Of a stretch of 54,275 nt of DNA, positions 24,362 through 33,900 are shown piece by piece (the first letter of the stretch is position 1; every line of letters begins with the position of its first letter). The stretch spans positions 119,013 to 173,287 of the forward strand of contig NZ_BMNT01000019.1 in NCBI RefSeq assembly GCF_014646695.1, given 5' to 3'. A program made the position numbers and the translations under genes. Under the pieces are notes generated by a model. The model was not told the origin of the DNA and did not search any database. It worked only from the letters and a program-made list of their open reading frames with translations. Origin of the DNA: Sphaerisporangium melleum. GTDB lineage: Bacteria > Actinomycetota > Actinomycetes > Streptosporangiales > Streptosporangiaceae.

Positions 24362-26017
24362 TCACCGGCGCATCAACTCGGGGACGAGGGGGGCGGCGGC
24401 ACGGCGGGCGGCGACGCCGCCGTTCGGGGCCGGGGCGCCGTAGGTGACGTCGATGCCGCGCTCCTGGGCGGCGGCGACGATGCCGGGGATGGCCCGCTCG
24501 GCCAGGGCCGAGATGGTCATCGCCGGGTTGACGGTGAGCGCGCCCGGCACGGCGGAGCCGTCGGTGACGAAGATGCCGGGGTGCCCGCGCAGCTCGTGGC
24601 GGTCGTCGAGCGCGGAGGTCGCCGGGTCGTCGCCGATGCGGCAGGAGGACAGCGGGTGGACGGTGTAGGCGCCGACCACGTCGTTGGTCCAGGCGGCGAC
24701 CTCGGCCAGGCCGTCCCGCTCGAGGATGTCCTTGCACTCGGCGTCGGCCAGGGCCCAGGCGCGCAGCGTCTGCGGCGTCGGGTCGTAGCGCAGGCGGCCG
24801 ACGCCGAGCATCTGCTGCGACAGCCGGTCGGCGTTGCCCCGGGCCGGCGGCGGGCCGAAGACGCCCTCGTTGTTGTCCTCGATCATCTGGAAGATGATCA
24901 GCCAGGACCGCCAGCGCTTGAGTATCTCCTTCTTGTCCACGCCGAACCAGCTGATGCCCTCGGCGCCGGGGACCTGGGCGAGGATGGTGCCGAGGCCGGG
25001 CGGGAAGTAGAGCTGCTCCAGCGAGAAGCGCTCGAACTCCGGCAGCGAGCCGTCCAGGCGGTCCCAGTTGGCGACGACCGGGCCCTTGCCGATCTGGTTG
25101 GCCTCGTACGCCAGGCCGTTCTCGCGCTCCAGGCCGAGCACCTCGCGGACGCGGTCCTCGTTGATGATGGCGGTGTTGAGCCGCTCGCCGTTCCCGGAGA
25201 AGTAGCGGCCGACCGCGTTCGGCATGGTGCCCAGGTGCGGCTCGCTGCGCTGGAGGATGACGGGGGTGGCGCCGGCCCCGGCGGCGAGCACGATGATCTT
25301 GGCTTCGATCGTGCCCGAGCCGGTGGTGATCCGGTAGTCCTCGTCGTCCACGATCTGGTAGTGGACCTGGTAGGCGCCGTCGTCGGTGCGGGTGATGTGC
25401 TGCACCTCGTGCAGCGGGCGGATCTGCGCGCCGTGCGCCAGCGCCGCCGGCAGGTAGGTGAACAGCAGCGACTTCTTGGCGTCGAAGCGGCACCCGGCCA
25501 TCATCCAGTTGCAGTTGACGCACTGCGTGGGGTCGATGGCGGCCGGCACCGGGTTCGCCGTGCGCCCGGCGTGGTTGCACGCCGCGGCCCACAGACCGCC
25601 CGCGTAGGAGACGTCGTTCCAGGTGTTCTGGTGGATCGGGATCGACTCGGCCACCCGGTCGTACCACGGGTCGAGGGTGTCGCGGTTGACGGCGGCCGGC
25701 CACATGCGGCGGCCGATGCTGCCGTGGCGCTCGAAGACGAACCGCGGCGCGCGGGGCATGGCGGCGAAGTAGACGACGCTGCCGCCACCCACGCAGTTGC
25801 CGCCGAGGATGCTCATGCCCTCGCCGACGACGAAGTCGAAGGCCCGGGTGTAGGAGGAGCCGAGCTTGAAGTCCTGGTCGAAGTCCTCGCCGGTCAGCCA
25901 CGGGCCCCGTTCGAGCACGACGACCTTCGCCCCGCCCGCGGCGAGGTGGTAGGCCGCGATCGCGCCGCCGAAGCCACTGCCGATGACGAGGACATCGGTG
26001 CGTTCGGTGCTGGTCAT
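24362..26017 (-). CDS. GMC-family FAD oxidoreductase (cholesterol oxidase-like)
   Basis: A flavin alcohol oxidase or dehydrogenase of 551 aa. The dinucleotide-binding start is TDVLVIGSGFGGAIAAYHLA with the ribose-binding Glu in VVVLERGP; GGNCVGGGSVVYFAAMPRAP is the conserved FAD loop. The C-terminal active-site region HPLSSCRIGDDP and FVTDGSAVPGALTVNPAMTI supplies the His and Asn pair typical of GMC enzymes. The ATG at 26017 overlaps the stop of the upstream small protein by four bases, so the two are coupled and probably form a complex. From memory, a GMC oxidoreductase (E9) is among the genes shared by nine-membered enediyne clusters; this is a candidate counterpart. Confidence 0.93.
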   Translation of the reverse strand: MTSTERTDVLVIGSGFGGAIAAYHLAAGGAKVVVLERGPWLTGEDFDQDFKLGSSYTRAFDFVVGEGMSILGGNCVGGGSVVYFAAMPRAPRFVFERHGSIGRRMWPAAVNRDTLDPWYDRVAESIPIHQNTWNDVSYAGGLWAAACNHAGRTANPVPAAIDPTQCVNCNWMMAGCRFDAKKSLLFTYLPAALAHGAQIRPLHEVQHITRTDDGAYQVHYQIVDDEDYRITTGSGTIEAKIIVLAAGAGATPVILQRSEPHLGTMPNAVGRYFSGNGERLNTAIINEDRVREVLGLERENGLAYEANQIGKGPVVANWDRLDGSLPEFERFSLEQLYFPPGLGTILAQVPGAEGISWFGVDKKEILKRWRSWLIIFQMIEDNNEGVFGPPPARGNADRLSQQMLGVGRLRYDPTPQTLRAWALADAECKDILERDGLAEVAAWTNDVVGAYTVHPLSSCRIGDDPATSALDDRHELRGHPGIFVTDGSAVPGALTVNPAMTISALAERAIPGIVAAAQERGIDVTYGAPAPNGGVAARRAAAPLVPELMRR

Positions 26018-26583
26018 GCGGGACTCCCTGATGGCGTCGTGTCCGGGTGCAGGCGGGCCAGCGGCCGGCCGTAGGAGTAGTGGTCGAACCGCCACAGGCC
26101 GTCGGGACCGGGCTTCTCGATGCCGAGGGCGAGCAGGCCCGGATGTCCCTGGGCGATCGCGTCGGCGGTGTGCATGTGCGCCGCCGAGTCGAAGGCCATG
26201 TTGCAGAACAGCGCGAGGCTCACCCACAAGGGCTTCTCGGGGTTGCCGGGCAGGGTCAGCCGTTGCACCAGCTCGGTGCGGTGCTCGAACGGCAGCGCGA
26301 CGAACGGCGGCACGTCCTCGTCCAGGGTGAGGCCGTGCTCGGCGGCGAGGGCGCCCGCGTGGACGTCCAGGGCGGAGGCGAGGTCGTCCAGGGCTTCCGA
26401 CAGACCGGTCGCGTCCCACTCCAGCAGTTCGAGCGCGCCGGCCTGGACGGCGCCGCCGCCCGTGGTGGCGCCCGCGATCGCCCGGTCGTCGGGCGACCGC
26501 TTCTCGCCGGGGACGATCGTGTCCGCGAACGCCTCCAGCGTCATCGTCGTGGCCTGTCTCCCCTCAGGGGCTGGCGACGGCAT
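26014..26583 (-). CDS. Small partner of GMC oxidoreductase (DUF5987 / gluconate dehydrogenase subunit 3-like)
   Basis: A 189-aa protein with no signal peptide. MTLEAFADTIVPGEKRSPDD near the N-terminus is the hallmark of gluconate 2-dehydrogenase subunit 3-type partners. The rest includes VPPFVALPFEHRTELVQRLT, FCNMAFDSAAHMHTADAI and the C-terminal LWRFDHYSYGRPLARLHP. The ATG at 26583 has GGAGAG 6 nt upstream. It overlaps the GMC gene by four bases, as expected for a stoichiometric subunit. Unlike membrane-exported versions it lacks a Tat signal, so the pair should act in the cytoplasm. I recall similar proteins beside the GMC gene in other enediyne clusters, but cannot verify that here. Confidence 0.8.
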   Translation of the reverse strand: MPSPAPEGRQATTMTLEAFADTIVPGEKRSPDDRAIAGATTGGGAVQAGALELLEWDATGLSEALDDLASALDVHAGALAAEHGLTLDEDVPPFVALPFEHRTELVQRLTLPGNPEKPLWVSLALFCNMAFDSAAHMHTADAIAQGHPGLLALGIEKPGPDGLWRFDHYSYGRPLARLHPDTTPSGSPA

Positions 26584-26954
26584 ACGCGCTCTCCTTCGTC
26601 GGTCCAGGGCCGTGAGCTGACCTGTTCAACGGTCTGTCACGTCCGTCCCCGCCGCATCTTCTGAGTTGCTTTCACATTTCCCCTCGTTCTGGGGCGGGCG
26701 GAAAGCGGATATCTGCAGGCAGGGGGGGCTTAGGGGTTGTCCCGAAGGGGGTCGCGCCCAATTCTGATGGCATGGCCGAGTGCCGTCGAAGTGTCGTCGT
26801 TGAGCGTCGTCTTTCCCGGAATTCACACGGTGACCGGGTGGGGTCCATTCACTGCAGTGAGGTGTGAGCAAGATGACGGAGGCTCGCGAAGACGAGTTCT
26901 CCCGTGGCGATTCGGGGTCAATTCCGCGTACACCTCCGGTGCACGGGAGGAGCA
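26584..26954. other. Divergent promoter region with palindromes
   Basis: About 370 bp between the GMC pair and the AraC regulator. CACTGCAGTG (26850-26859) is a perfect 10-bp palindrome, and GTACACC/GGTGCAC (26928-26944) is a near-perfect inverted repeat just before the AraC ribosome site, a plausible autoregulatory operator. Confidence 0.5.
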
Positions 26955-27731
26955 ATGGATAGCGCAATCGAACAGGCCGTCCTCCGGGTGGTCAGAAGCA
27001 TGCACGAGAACCTGGGTGAGCAGCTGACCATCAATGACATGGCGCGTACGGCGATGTTCAGCAAGTTCCACTTCTCCCGGGTGTTCCAGCGGGTCACCGG
27101 GCTGTCGCCCGGCCGTTTCCTGTCCGCGGTGCGGCTCCAGGAGGCCAAGCGGCTGCTCGCCTCGACCTCGCTGACCGTCACCGACATCAGCCACCGCGTG
27201 GGGTACTCCAGCGTCGGCACCTTCAGCTCGCGGTTCACCAGCAGCGTCGGGGTCTCGCCGACCAAGTACCGGCAGCTCAAGAGCCTCGCCCCGGAGACGC
27301 CGTACGACGATGCCCTGTACGAGCAGCCCGCCTGCGGGCCGGTGCGCACGACGATCAGGGGGGACATCTTCTCCCCGCTGGAGGACCAGCCGGTCTTCGC
27401 CGGGCTGTTCCCCGACCGCATCGTCGAGGGGCGGCCGATCCGCTACACGATCCTGCCCAAGCCCGGCCCCTACGTGCTGGAGGACGTGCCCCAGGGTGAG
27501 TGGCACCTGATGGCCCAGGCCATCGCCCCGGGATTCCAGGACCCCCTGGACCTGGTGCCCGGCGGCGACGCCGCGGTCTGCGTCGGCCGGCACGGGCCGA
27601 TCAGCGTGCGTCCCGGCACGCAGACCAAGGTCGCGGACCTCTCGCTGCGGCCGATGCGGCCGCTCGACCCGCCCGTGCTGCTGGCGCTGCGCGATCTGCT
27701 GCCGGTCAACGTCCCCCAGCTGACCCACTGA
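26955..27731 (+). CDS. AraC-family transcriptional regulator
   Basis: A 258-aa regulator with the DNA-binding domain at the N-terminus (residues about 5-105). Both AraC helix-turn-helix units are present: LTINDMARTAMFSKFHFSRVFQRVTG and TDISHRVGYSSVGTFSSRFTSSVGVSPTKYRQ. The C-terminal half (about 110-258) is an alpha/beta ligand-like domain (GDIFSPLEDQPVFAGLFPDRI, KPGPYVLEDVPQGEWHLMA). The ATG at 26955 has a strong GGAGGAG 4 nt upstream; a longer frame to 26904 lacks one. It is the only clear pathway-type regulator beside the PKS genes and probably controls the cluster. Candidate binding sites include the palindromes in its own upstream region. Confidence 0.92.
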   Translation: MDSAIEQAVLRVVRSMHENLGEQLTINDMARTAMFSKFHFSRVFQRVTGLSPGRFLSAVRLQEAKRLLASTSLTVTDISHRVGYSSVGTFSSRFTSSVGVSPTKYRQLKSLAPETPYDDALYEQPACGPVRTTIRGDIFSPLEDQPVFAGLFPDRIVEGRPIRYTILPKPGPYVLEDVPQGEWHLMAQAIAPGFQDPLDLVPGGDAAVCVGRHGPISVRPGTQTKVADLSLRPMRPLDPPVLLALRDLLPVNVPQLTH

Positions 27732-28388
27732 CCCACTGACCGGCTCCGGCGGTCCTCCGCCGGACTCCCGGCCCTCCCGCGGGACCTTCCCGCCCGCCCC
27801 GGGCGGGACCCGCCCGCCGGCCGGAGGACCTCCCTCCGCCGCCCCGCGACCTCTCCCCCGTCCGCCCCGCACGCACCGGCCCGGTCATCGGACTTTCGGA
27901 TCTTTCCCGTCTCCTCCCGGACTTCCCGGGTCGCCTTCCGGACTTTCCGGGTCAGGTCGCGGACTTTCCGGGGTCGGCTCGCGGACTTCTCCGGGTCACC
28001 TGCCCGGACTTCTCCGGTCACTTCGCGGACTTTTCCCGGCGACCCCTTTCCCACCTCCTGCGCCGCTCTTTTCCGCCCTCCTTTTCCTCGGTTCCGCCCA
28101 TGGAATTCACCGGCGGTTTCCCCGGTCGTTTTCGGCGGGCCGCCGCTCCGGCGGTCCGTCGTTCGCCGCGGCCCCACGCGTCTGTTTCTCCGGGCCCTCG
28201 ATGCGGCGCGCCCGGCCCGCCGGGATGTACGGGGAAGCGCCGGCGAATCACCGCACTCGCCGGTCGGCGATGAACCGGCTGCCCTACCGCCTGCCGGATA
28301 TATCAGGAAATCACGCGGAATTGCGGGAGAATGCGAGGAGCGGGCGCCCCCGAAGGTCGCGCCCGCCCCCCTGGCGGATGACCGCCCG
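27732..28388. other. Intergenic region between convergent genes, with tandem repeats
   Basis: Some 650 bp lie between the AraC and P450 stops. It is strongly strand-asymmetric (pyrimidine-rich on plus) and includes the repeat array at 27889-28045. The open frames here run antisense to AraC or lack codon bias, so I call no gene. Confidence 0.5.
27889..28045. repeat. Degenerate tandem repeat, about 21-23 bp period
   Basis: CGGACTT followed by YYCCGGG-like sequence recurs at 27889, 27918, 27939, 27960, 27982, 28005 and 28026. Successive starts are 29, 21, 21, 22, 23 and 21 bp apart, close to two helical turns. The copies differ by several bases, so the array is old or under weak selection. Confidence 0.75.
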
Positions 28389-29825
28389 TCAGGCCGGGTG
28401 GACGGTCATCGGCAGCCCGCCGCGCACCCGCAGCGAGAGCATCGGCTCGGCGACCACCTCGTGCCCGGGCAGCCGCTGCAGCCGCAGGTCGCGGGCCACC
28501 ATGGCGATCACGAACGTGGCCTCCATCATCCCGAGGTGGTTGCCGACGCAGAACCGCGGCCCGGCGCCGAACGGGATGTAGGCGTACCGCGGCCGGTTCA
28601 CCGGCCGGTCCGGGTTGAACCGCTCGGGGTCGAACCGGTCGGGCTCGTCCCAGAACGCCGGGTGCCGGTGCAGCGTGTACGGGCTGATCAGCACGTCCGA
28701 CCCGGCCGGCACGTGGTAGCCGCCGACCTCGTCGTCGCCCTGCGCCTCCCGCGGCAGCATCCACACCGGCGGGTACAGCCGCATGACCTCCTCGACCACC
28801 ATCGCGGTGTACCGCAGCCGGTGCAGATCCTCGTAGACCGGCAGCCGGTCGCCGAGCACCTCCACCGCCTCGGCGTGCAGCCGCTCGCGGACCTCGGGGT
28901 GCCCGTCGATGAGATGGAAGGTCCAGGCGAGCGTGCTGGCCGTCGTCTCGTGCCCGGCGAGCAGCAGGGTGACCAGCTCGTCGCGCATGCGCTGCCGCCC
29001 GACGCGCGGGTCGGCCTCCTGCCGGGTCGAGCCGATCAGCCGCGAGACGACGTCGTCCCCGAGGCCCTCCGGGCGCGACAGCCGGTCGGCGACCAGATGG
29101 TCGACGATGCGCTGCAGCTCGGCGCGGGCGCGGCGGAAGCGCACCTGCTTGGGCAACGGCACCCACATGGGCACCTTGCTCAGCGTGACCAGCTCGAACA
29201 TCGCCTGGTCCTGGACGGCCTCGAAGGAGTGCCCGATGGAGCTGAACGCGCCGAGGTCGGCGTCCAGCAGCGTGCGCCCGAGCACGCCGAGGCTCAGCCA
29301 GGTCATCTCGTTGACGACGTCGACCGGCTCGCCGCCGGCGTGCGAGCGCAGCCGCTCGACCAGGCCCGCCGCCTCGGCCGCGATGACCGCGTCCATCCGG
29401 GAGATGCGCTTGTTCTGGAAGACCGGCTGGATCATGCGGCGCTGCTTGCGCCACAGCTCGCCCTCACTGGTCAGCAGGCCGTCACCGATGGCCCGCCGCG
29501 CCTGCACCAGCCCGACGCCCTTGTGGTAGTTGCCGCTGTTGTCGGCCAGGACGTGCTTGGCGTGGTCGGGGTGGTTGAAGAAGTACAGCGTCTTCGGCCC
29601 GATGCGCAGCCTCGCGGCGTCGCCGTACGTCGCGGCGAGGTTCATCAGCGCGAGCCGGTCGGTGGCGAGCTTCTTGAACAGCCCGGGGCCGGCCCACAGC
29701 GGCGGCCCGGGCGGGACCCGGCGGGCCGAGGACGGCGCCGGGCCGGGCGAGCGGCGGGCGGTCCCGCGGGGGCCCGCCGCCTCGCCGGTGGTGGCCTGCC
29801 CCGCGTCCGGTCGTGTGCTGGTCAT
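28389..29825 (-). CDS. Cytochrome P450 (CYP102-like fold, E7-type)
   Basis: A haem monooxygenase of 478 aa, last gene of the PKS operon. It has a Pro/Ala-rich 40-residue leader, then PPGPPLWAGPGLFKKL. The I-helix AGHETT is at 290-295, the K-helix is EVMRLYPP (Glu346/Arg349) and the haem loop is FGAGPRFCVGNHLG with Cys426. Its overall look is closer to CYP102/fatty-acid-type P450s than to the class I P450 at 7687-8934. The ATG at 29825 overlaps the flavin reductase stop by four bases. From memory, nine-membered enediyne clusters share a P450 named E7; this gene is a good candidate for core oxidation. No ferredoxin gene is in the window. Confidence 0.93.
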   Translation of the reverse strand: MTSTRPDAGQATTGEAAGPRGTARRSPGPAPSSARRVPPGPPLWAGPGLFKKLATDRLALMNLAATYGDAARLRIGPKTLYFFNHPDHAKHVLADNSGNYHKGVGLVQARRAIGDGLLTSEGELWRKQRRMIQPVFQNKRISRMDAVIAAEAAGLVERLRSHAGGEPVDVVNEMTWLSLGVLGRTLLDADLGAFSSIGHSFEAVQDQAMFELVTLSKVPMWVPLPKQVRFRRARAELQRIVDHLVADRLSRPEGLGDDVVSRLIGSTRQEADPRVGRQRMRDELVTLLLAGHETTASTLAWTFHLIDGHPEVRERLHAEAVEVLGDRLPVYEDLHRLRYTAMVVEEVMRLYPPVWMLPREAQGDDEVGGYHVPAGSDVLISPYTLHRHPAFWDEPDRFDPERFNPDRPVNRPRYAYIPFGAGPRFCVGNHLGMMEATFVIAMVARDLRLQRLPGHEVVAEPMLSLRVRGGLPMTVHPA

Positions 29826-30361
29826 ACCGGCACCTCGCTCCAGTCGGGGCTCATCTGGCGGACCTTGCCCTTGAAGAACAGCAGGCAGTCACGGTCGGTC
29901 TGCTGGATGAGGGTGAGGATCCTGCCGACGAAGATGGTGTGGTCACCGCCGTCGTAGGTGCGCCACACCTCGCACTCGAAGCTGGCGAGGGTGCCGTTGA
30001 GCAACGGCACCCCGGTCTCCTCCCCCGGAGCCCAGTCGATGTTGTCGAACTGGGCCGCGCCGAGGGGGCGCCAGCGGTTGGCGAAGTGCATCGCCTCCGG
30101 CTCCTGGTGCGCGGCGAGCACCGACACCCCGAAGTAGCCGTTCGTGGTGAGGCACTGGTGCATCATCGCGCCACGGTCCACGCAGACCAGCACCAGCGGC
30201 GGATCCAGCGAGACCGAGGTGAAGGAATTGGCGGTCATGGCGTGCGGGGTGGCGCCGCCGGTCGTCACCACGGTGACGCCGGTGGCGAACGTCCCGAAGG
30301 CCCGCCGCAGCGACTTCGCGTCCGCCACCGGGCGGGTTCGCGTGGATGGTTCGGCGTTCAC
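29822..30361 (-). CDS. Flavin reductase (FMN-binding split-barrel, E6-type)
   Basis: A NAD(P)H:flavin reductase of 179 aa that would supply reduced flavin to a two-component monooxygenase. The fold is shown by LRRAFGTFATGVTVVTT, AMTANSFTSVSLDPPLVLVCVDR, GYFGVSVLAAHQEPEAMHFA and the C-terminal GDHTIFVGRILTL. The ATG at 30361 has GGAGGA about 5 nt upstream. It lies 33 bp downstream of E10 and overlaps the P450 by four bases, placing it in the PKS operon. It resembles the E6 flavin reductase known from C-1027. An obvious class D monooxygenase partner is missing from this window, so the flavin user may be encoded elsewhere. Confidence 0.92.
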   Translation of the reverse strand: MNAEPSTRTRPVADAKSLRRAFGTFATGVTVVTTGGATPHAMTANSFTSVSLDPPLVLVCVDRGAMMHQCLTTNGYFGVSVLAAHQEPEAMHFANRWRPLGAAQFDNIDWAPGEETGVPLLNGTLASFECEVWRTYDGGDHTIFVGRILTLIQQTDRDCLLFFKGKVRQMSPDWSEVPV

Positions 30362-30394
30362 GCAGTCCTCCTGGCTAGCCGTCGGGGAGCGCCC

Positions 30395-30823
30395 CTATGA
30401 GGCATACGGTTCGAGCGCCCGTGCCAAGGGATCGGGCACCCGGACGGGAACGGTGCGGGTGTTCGGCCCGCGCATGCACGCGATCCGCTGCCGGCCCCGG
30501 GCGATCAGGACCTCGCTGCCGTCCGGGTCGAGCCGGATGTAGTCGAAGCTGAACTCGACCTGGGTCTGGGCCAGCTCCTGCAGCCGCATCCTGATGGACA
30601 GCTCGCTGAAGGCCGTGATCTCGGCGAAGAACTCGCAGTCGACCTTCAGCGTGAACAGCTTGAGGTCGTCCTGGAGGTCGGCCAGCACCTCCGGCGCCCG
30701 ATCCTTGAGGAACATCTCCCGGCAGCGTCCCTGCCAGCGCAGGTAGTTGACGTAGTAGACGTTGCCCACCATGTTGGTCTCTTCCAAGCCGACCGTGTGC
30801 AGGTATTCGTAGTACTTGCCCAT
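30395..30823 (-). CDS. pksE10: Enediyne thioesterase E10 (hot-dog fold)
   Basis: A 142-aa hot-dog thioesterase that hydrolyses the polyene from the enediyne PKS. The signature TNMVGNVYYVNYLRWQGRC, closely followed by REMFL (residues about 17-40), is nearly diagnostic for the E10 family; FTLKVDCEFFAEI and VEFSFDYIRL complete the fold. As in the family, there is no Asp or Glu nucleophile of the usual 4-hydroxybenzoyl-CoA thioesterase type. The ATG at 30823 lies 78 bp after the PKS stop on the same strand, matching the E to E10 order of enediyne minimal cassettes. Product release together with the PKS is well established for this pair in characterised pathways. Confidence 0.96.
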   Translation of the reverse strand: MGKYYEYLHTVGLEETNMVGNVYYVNYLRWQGRCREMFLKDRAPEVLADLQDDLKLFTLKVDCEFFAEITAFSELSIRMRLQELAQTQVEFSFDYIRLDPDGSEVLIARGRQRIACMRGPNTRTVPVRVPDPLARALEPYAS

Positions 30824-30900
30824 CCCGCTAGGACCGCCCTTCGGTGTGGGACCGGGCCGCCCGGTGAGGGCGGCCCGTCCGCGTCGAACTCCCCATGGAC

Positions 30901-33900
30901 CTACGGCCGCCCTTCGGTGAGGACGGCGAACACGACCGGGCCGGGGGCGTCCCGCAGGGTCGTGACCAGTGTCGATACGTGGCCGCCTCCGCAGGAGAGC
31001 ACGGCCCAGGCGCCCCGCGGCTCGGCGGTGAGGGTGACCGGGCCACCGGCCGGCAGTCCCGCGCCCTCCAGCGCCGCGGCGGCGGCCAGCACGCGCGTCG
31101 CCGCGGTGCCGTACTCCTCGCCGGTCGCCTCGGCGATCCGCTCGGCCAGCGAGGCGTTCGCGCCGAGCAGCTCGGCCCACTCCTGCGCCGTCCGCTCGGT
31201 GACCGCCTCGACGGCCGCGCCGGCGACGCCCTCGGCGACCACGCACAGGGTCACCCCGGCGCCGTGGGCGGCCGAGACGGTACGCCCGTCGTCGGTCAGC
31301 GTCCGCCCGCCGGACCCCTGGGCGAGCTCGGCGGCCCGCCCGAGAGCGCGTCCCGCGGCCACGACCGTGCGCTCGGCGCGCGCGGCGTCGTCGTCGGCGC
31401 CGGGGAACGGCTCGACGGCGATCGCGGCCCGGGTGCCGGTCAGGTCCTCGTGCGTGCGCTCCAGGTACGACCCGAGCAGCGGGGCGACCCACGGGCCGCG
31501 GCCGTCCTTCTTGCGGACCGCCTGCAGGCGCAGGCCCTCCCACCGTTCGACGACCTCTCCCGCGGCGTCGCGCACGGCGATGTCGTAGATGTAGGTGTCG
31601 CCCTGGTGGAAGCGCTCGGTGGCGCAGTAGCGGAGCTGTCCGGCGTCGGCCAGCGCCGCGCCGCCGGGCCAGATGCGCTCGATGCCGACCGGCAGCAGGG
31701 TCGCGTCGGGGACGCAGACCTGGTTGCCGTGCATGAGCGCGTCCCGCATGCCGGGGTCGCCGAGCAGCAGCTCGCCGGACAGGAACCCGGCGAACCAGTT
31801 GCGCGCGTCCAGCGCGGCCACATCCGCGTCCACGTGCCGGGCCGCGGCCCGGTGGTAGCGGCGCAGCCGGTGGAACCGGCCGCCCTGGAACAGCACGTCG
31901 CCGTACATCTCGCTCGGCGGGTCCAGCGGCACGGGCGGCAGGCCCGCGCCGACCTGCTCCGGCGGCCCGTCGGGGGCGCCGTCGGCCGTGTAGCGCAGGC
32001 GGGCGCGGAAGTGGTCGACCTCGTAGCCCGTCTCGGCGCTGCGGATGGCCACCCGCACCTCGCCGTCGTCCACGACGGTGGCGGCGACGCGGATGGTGGT
32101 GCTGCCCTCCGGCGGCACGATGATCGGCCGCAGGAACTCGGCCTCCTCGATGACCGGGGCGGCCTCCTCGCCGGTGGTGGCCGCGGCGACCTGCGCCATG
32201 GCCTCCATGCCGAACACCGCGGGGAACAGCAGGTTGCCGTCCAGCAGGTGGTCGGCCAGGTACAGGTCGGTGCCGGCGTTCATCTCGGCCTCGACGACCA
32301 TCTCGACGCCGTGGTAGCGGATCAGCGGCTTGTCGACGAAGCGCAGCAGCGGCAGCTGCGGCTCCTCGCGGCGGACGGTGTCCACGCCCTCGGCGCGCCC
32401 GCTGATCACCACGACCGACGGGGCGTCGGGGTCGGCGACCAGCCGCCGCATGATCTGCACGCCCTGCTCGGGGGTGATCGGCGCGATGCCCTTGCGGGAC
32501 AGGCCCTCGACCACCGACAGGCGCTCGCCCATGCCGACGTCCGACCAGACCGACCACTCCATGCAGATGGCGCGGCAGTCCTCGTTGGCCTCCCCCACCC
32601 CGCAGGTGAGGCCGGCCAGCCAGTCGTTGGCGGTGGAGTAGTGCGCCTCGCCGTGCAGGCCGGCGCGGCCGATGATGCTGCCGAAGGTCACCAGCAGGCG
32701 CAGCCGGCCCTGGTCGACGGCGTCCAGCACGTTCCGCAGACCGTCGATCTTGGGGGCGAAGGTGCGCCGGAAGGCGGCCATGTCCAGCGTGGTCAGCCCG
32801 CTCGGCTCGTTGCGGCCCGCGCCGTGCAGCACGCCGGTGACCTGCCCGAGAGCGGCCTCCAGCTCGGCGATCCCGGCCCGCACCTGGTCGGCGTCGGTGA
32901 CATCGGCCCTGGCGTAGTGGACGGCGACCCCGGAGTCGGCCATGCGGCGCAGGTTGTCGGCCAGCTCGGCGTCCTTGGCCGGGTCCGAGCGGCCGAGGAC
33001 GGCCAGCTTGGCCCCGGTGTCGGTGGCGACGGCCAGCGCGCACTCGGCGGTGATGCCCTTGCCGCCGCCGGTGACCAGCAGCACGTCATCGGCGCCCAGC
33101 GGCAGCTCGGTACGCTCGGCGCGCGCCGGCATCGCGCGCAGGGTGGGCACCCGGCGCACGCCCTCGGCGTCGTAGAACGCCTCGGAGAACCGCGTGGTGG
33201 CCGCCACCTCTCCCACGACCCAGCCGACCGCCTCGGGCGTCACCGGGACGTGGACGATGGTGGTGCGCAGGTGCGGCGCCTCCAGCTGCAGGGTCTTGGC
33301 CAGCCCGGCCGCGCCGCGGTCGTGCTCGACCAGGACGAACCGCGTGCCGGGGACCGCGGCGACCGCCGACTTGGCGGCGAGCAGCGCCTGCTCCAGGTGC
33401 TCCTCGGCGCAGTCCGGCGGCAGCGCCACCAGGATGCCCCCGCCGACCTTGCCGCGTTCGAGCGCCTCGCGCAGCGCCCCGGCGAGAGGGGCGTCCCCGG
33501 CGGTGTACAGCTGCCAGGGGCCGTTCTCCTGCGGGGAGGTGCGAGGCGGCAGCGGCAGCTCGTCCAGGTCGACCCGGAACGGCCGCGCCCACGGCGCCGC
33601 GCCGGCCACCACCGACGGCGCCGCCGCCTCCGCGGTGTCGGCGCCGCCCGCGAGCAGCTCGTCCAGCGCCTCCGACAGCTCCCGCAGGCTGGCGGTGGCC
33701 AGGTTGGTCGGGGCCTTGGAGGCGGGCACGCCCAGGCGCTGGGTGGCCTGGTCGATGATGTGCATGACGGTGACCGAGCTGAGGTGCAGCTCGTCCAGCG
33801 GCCTGCTGTCGGGGCCCACCATCTCCAGCGGCAGCTCGGCCCGCTCGGCCGCCAGGCGGCGCAGCAGGTCGATGCTGGTCTCGGCACCCTCGCCCGCCGG

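Noticed and set aside
22265-26074. A 1269-codon open frame on the plus strand
   Set aside because: It runs antisense through three clear genes (TIGR03084-like, AhpD-like, GMC) and has shadow composition.
27889-28045. Tandem repeats as a CRISPR array
   Set aside because: The period of 21-23 bp leaves no spacers, the copies are degenerate and no cas genes are present.
27470-28177. Minus-strand frame across the tandem repeat with a Lys/Arg/Glu-rich heptad pattern
   Set aside because: It extends antisense into araC, has no good start site and its repeats follow the DNA repeat; the array is better explained as non-coding.
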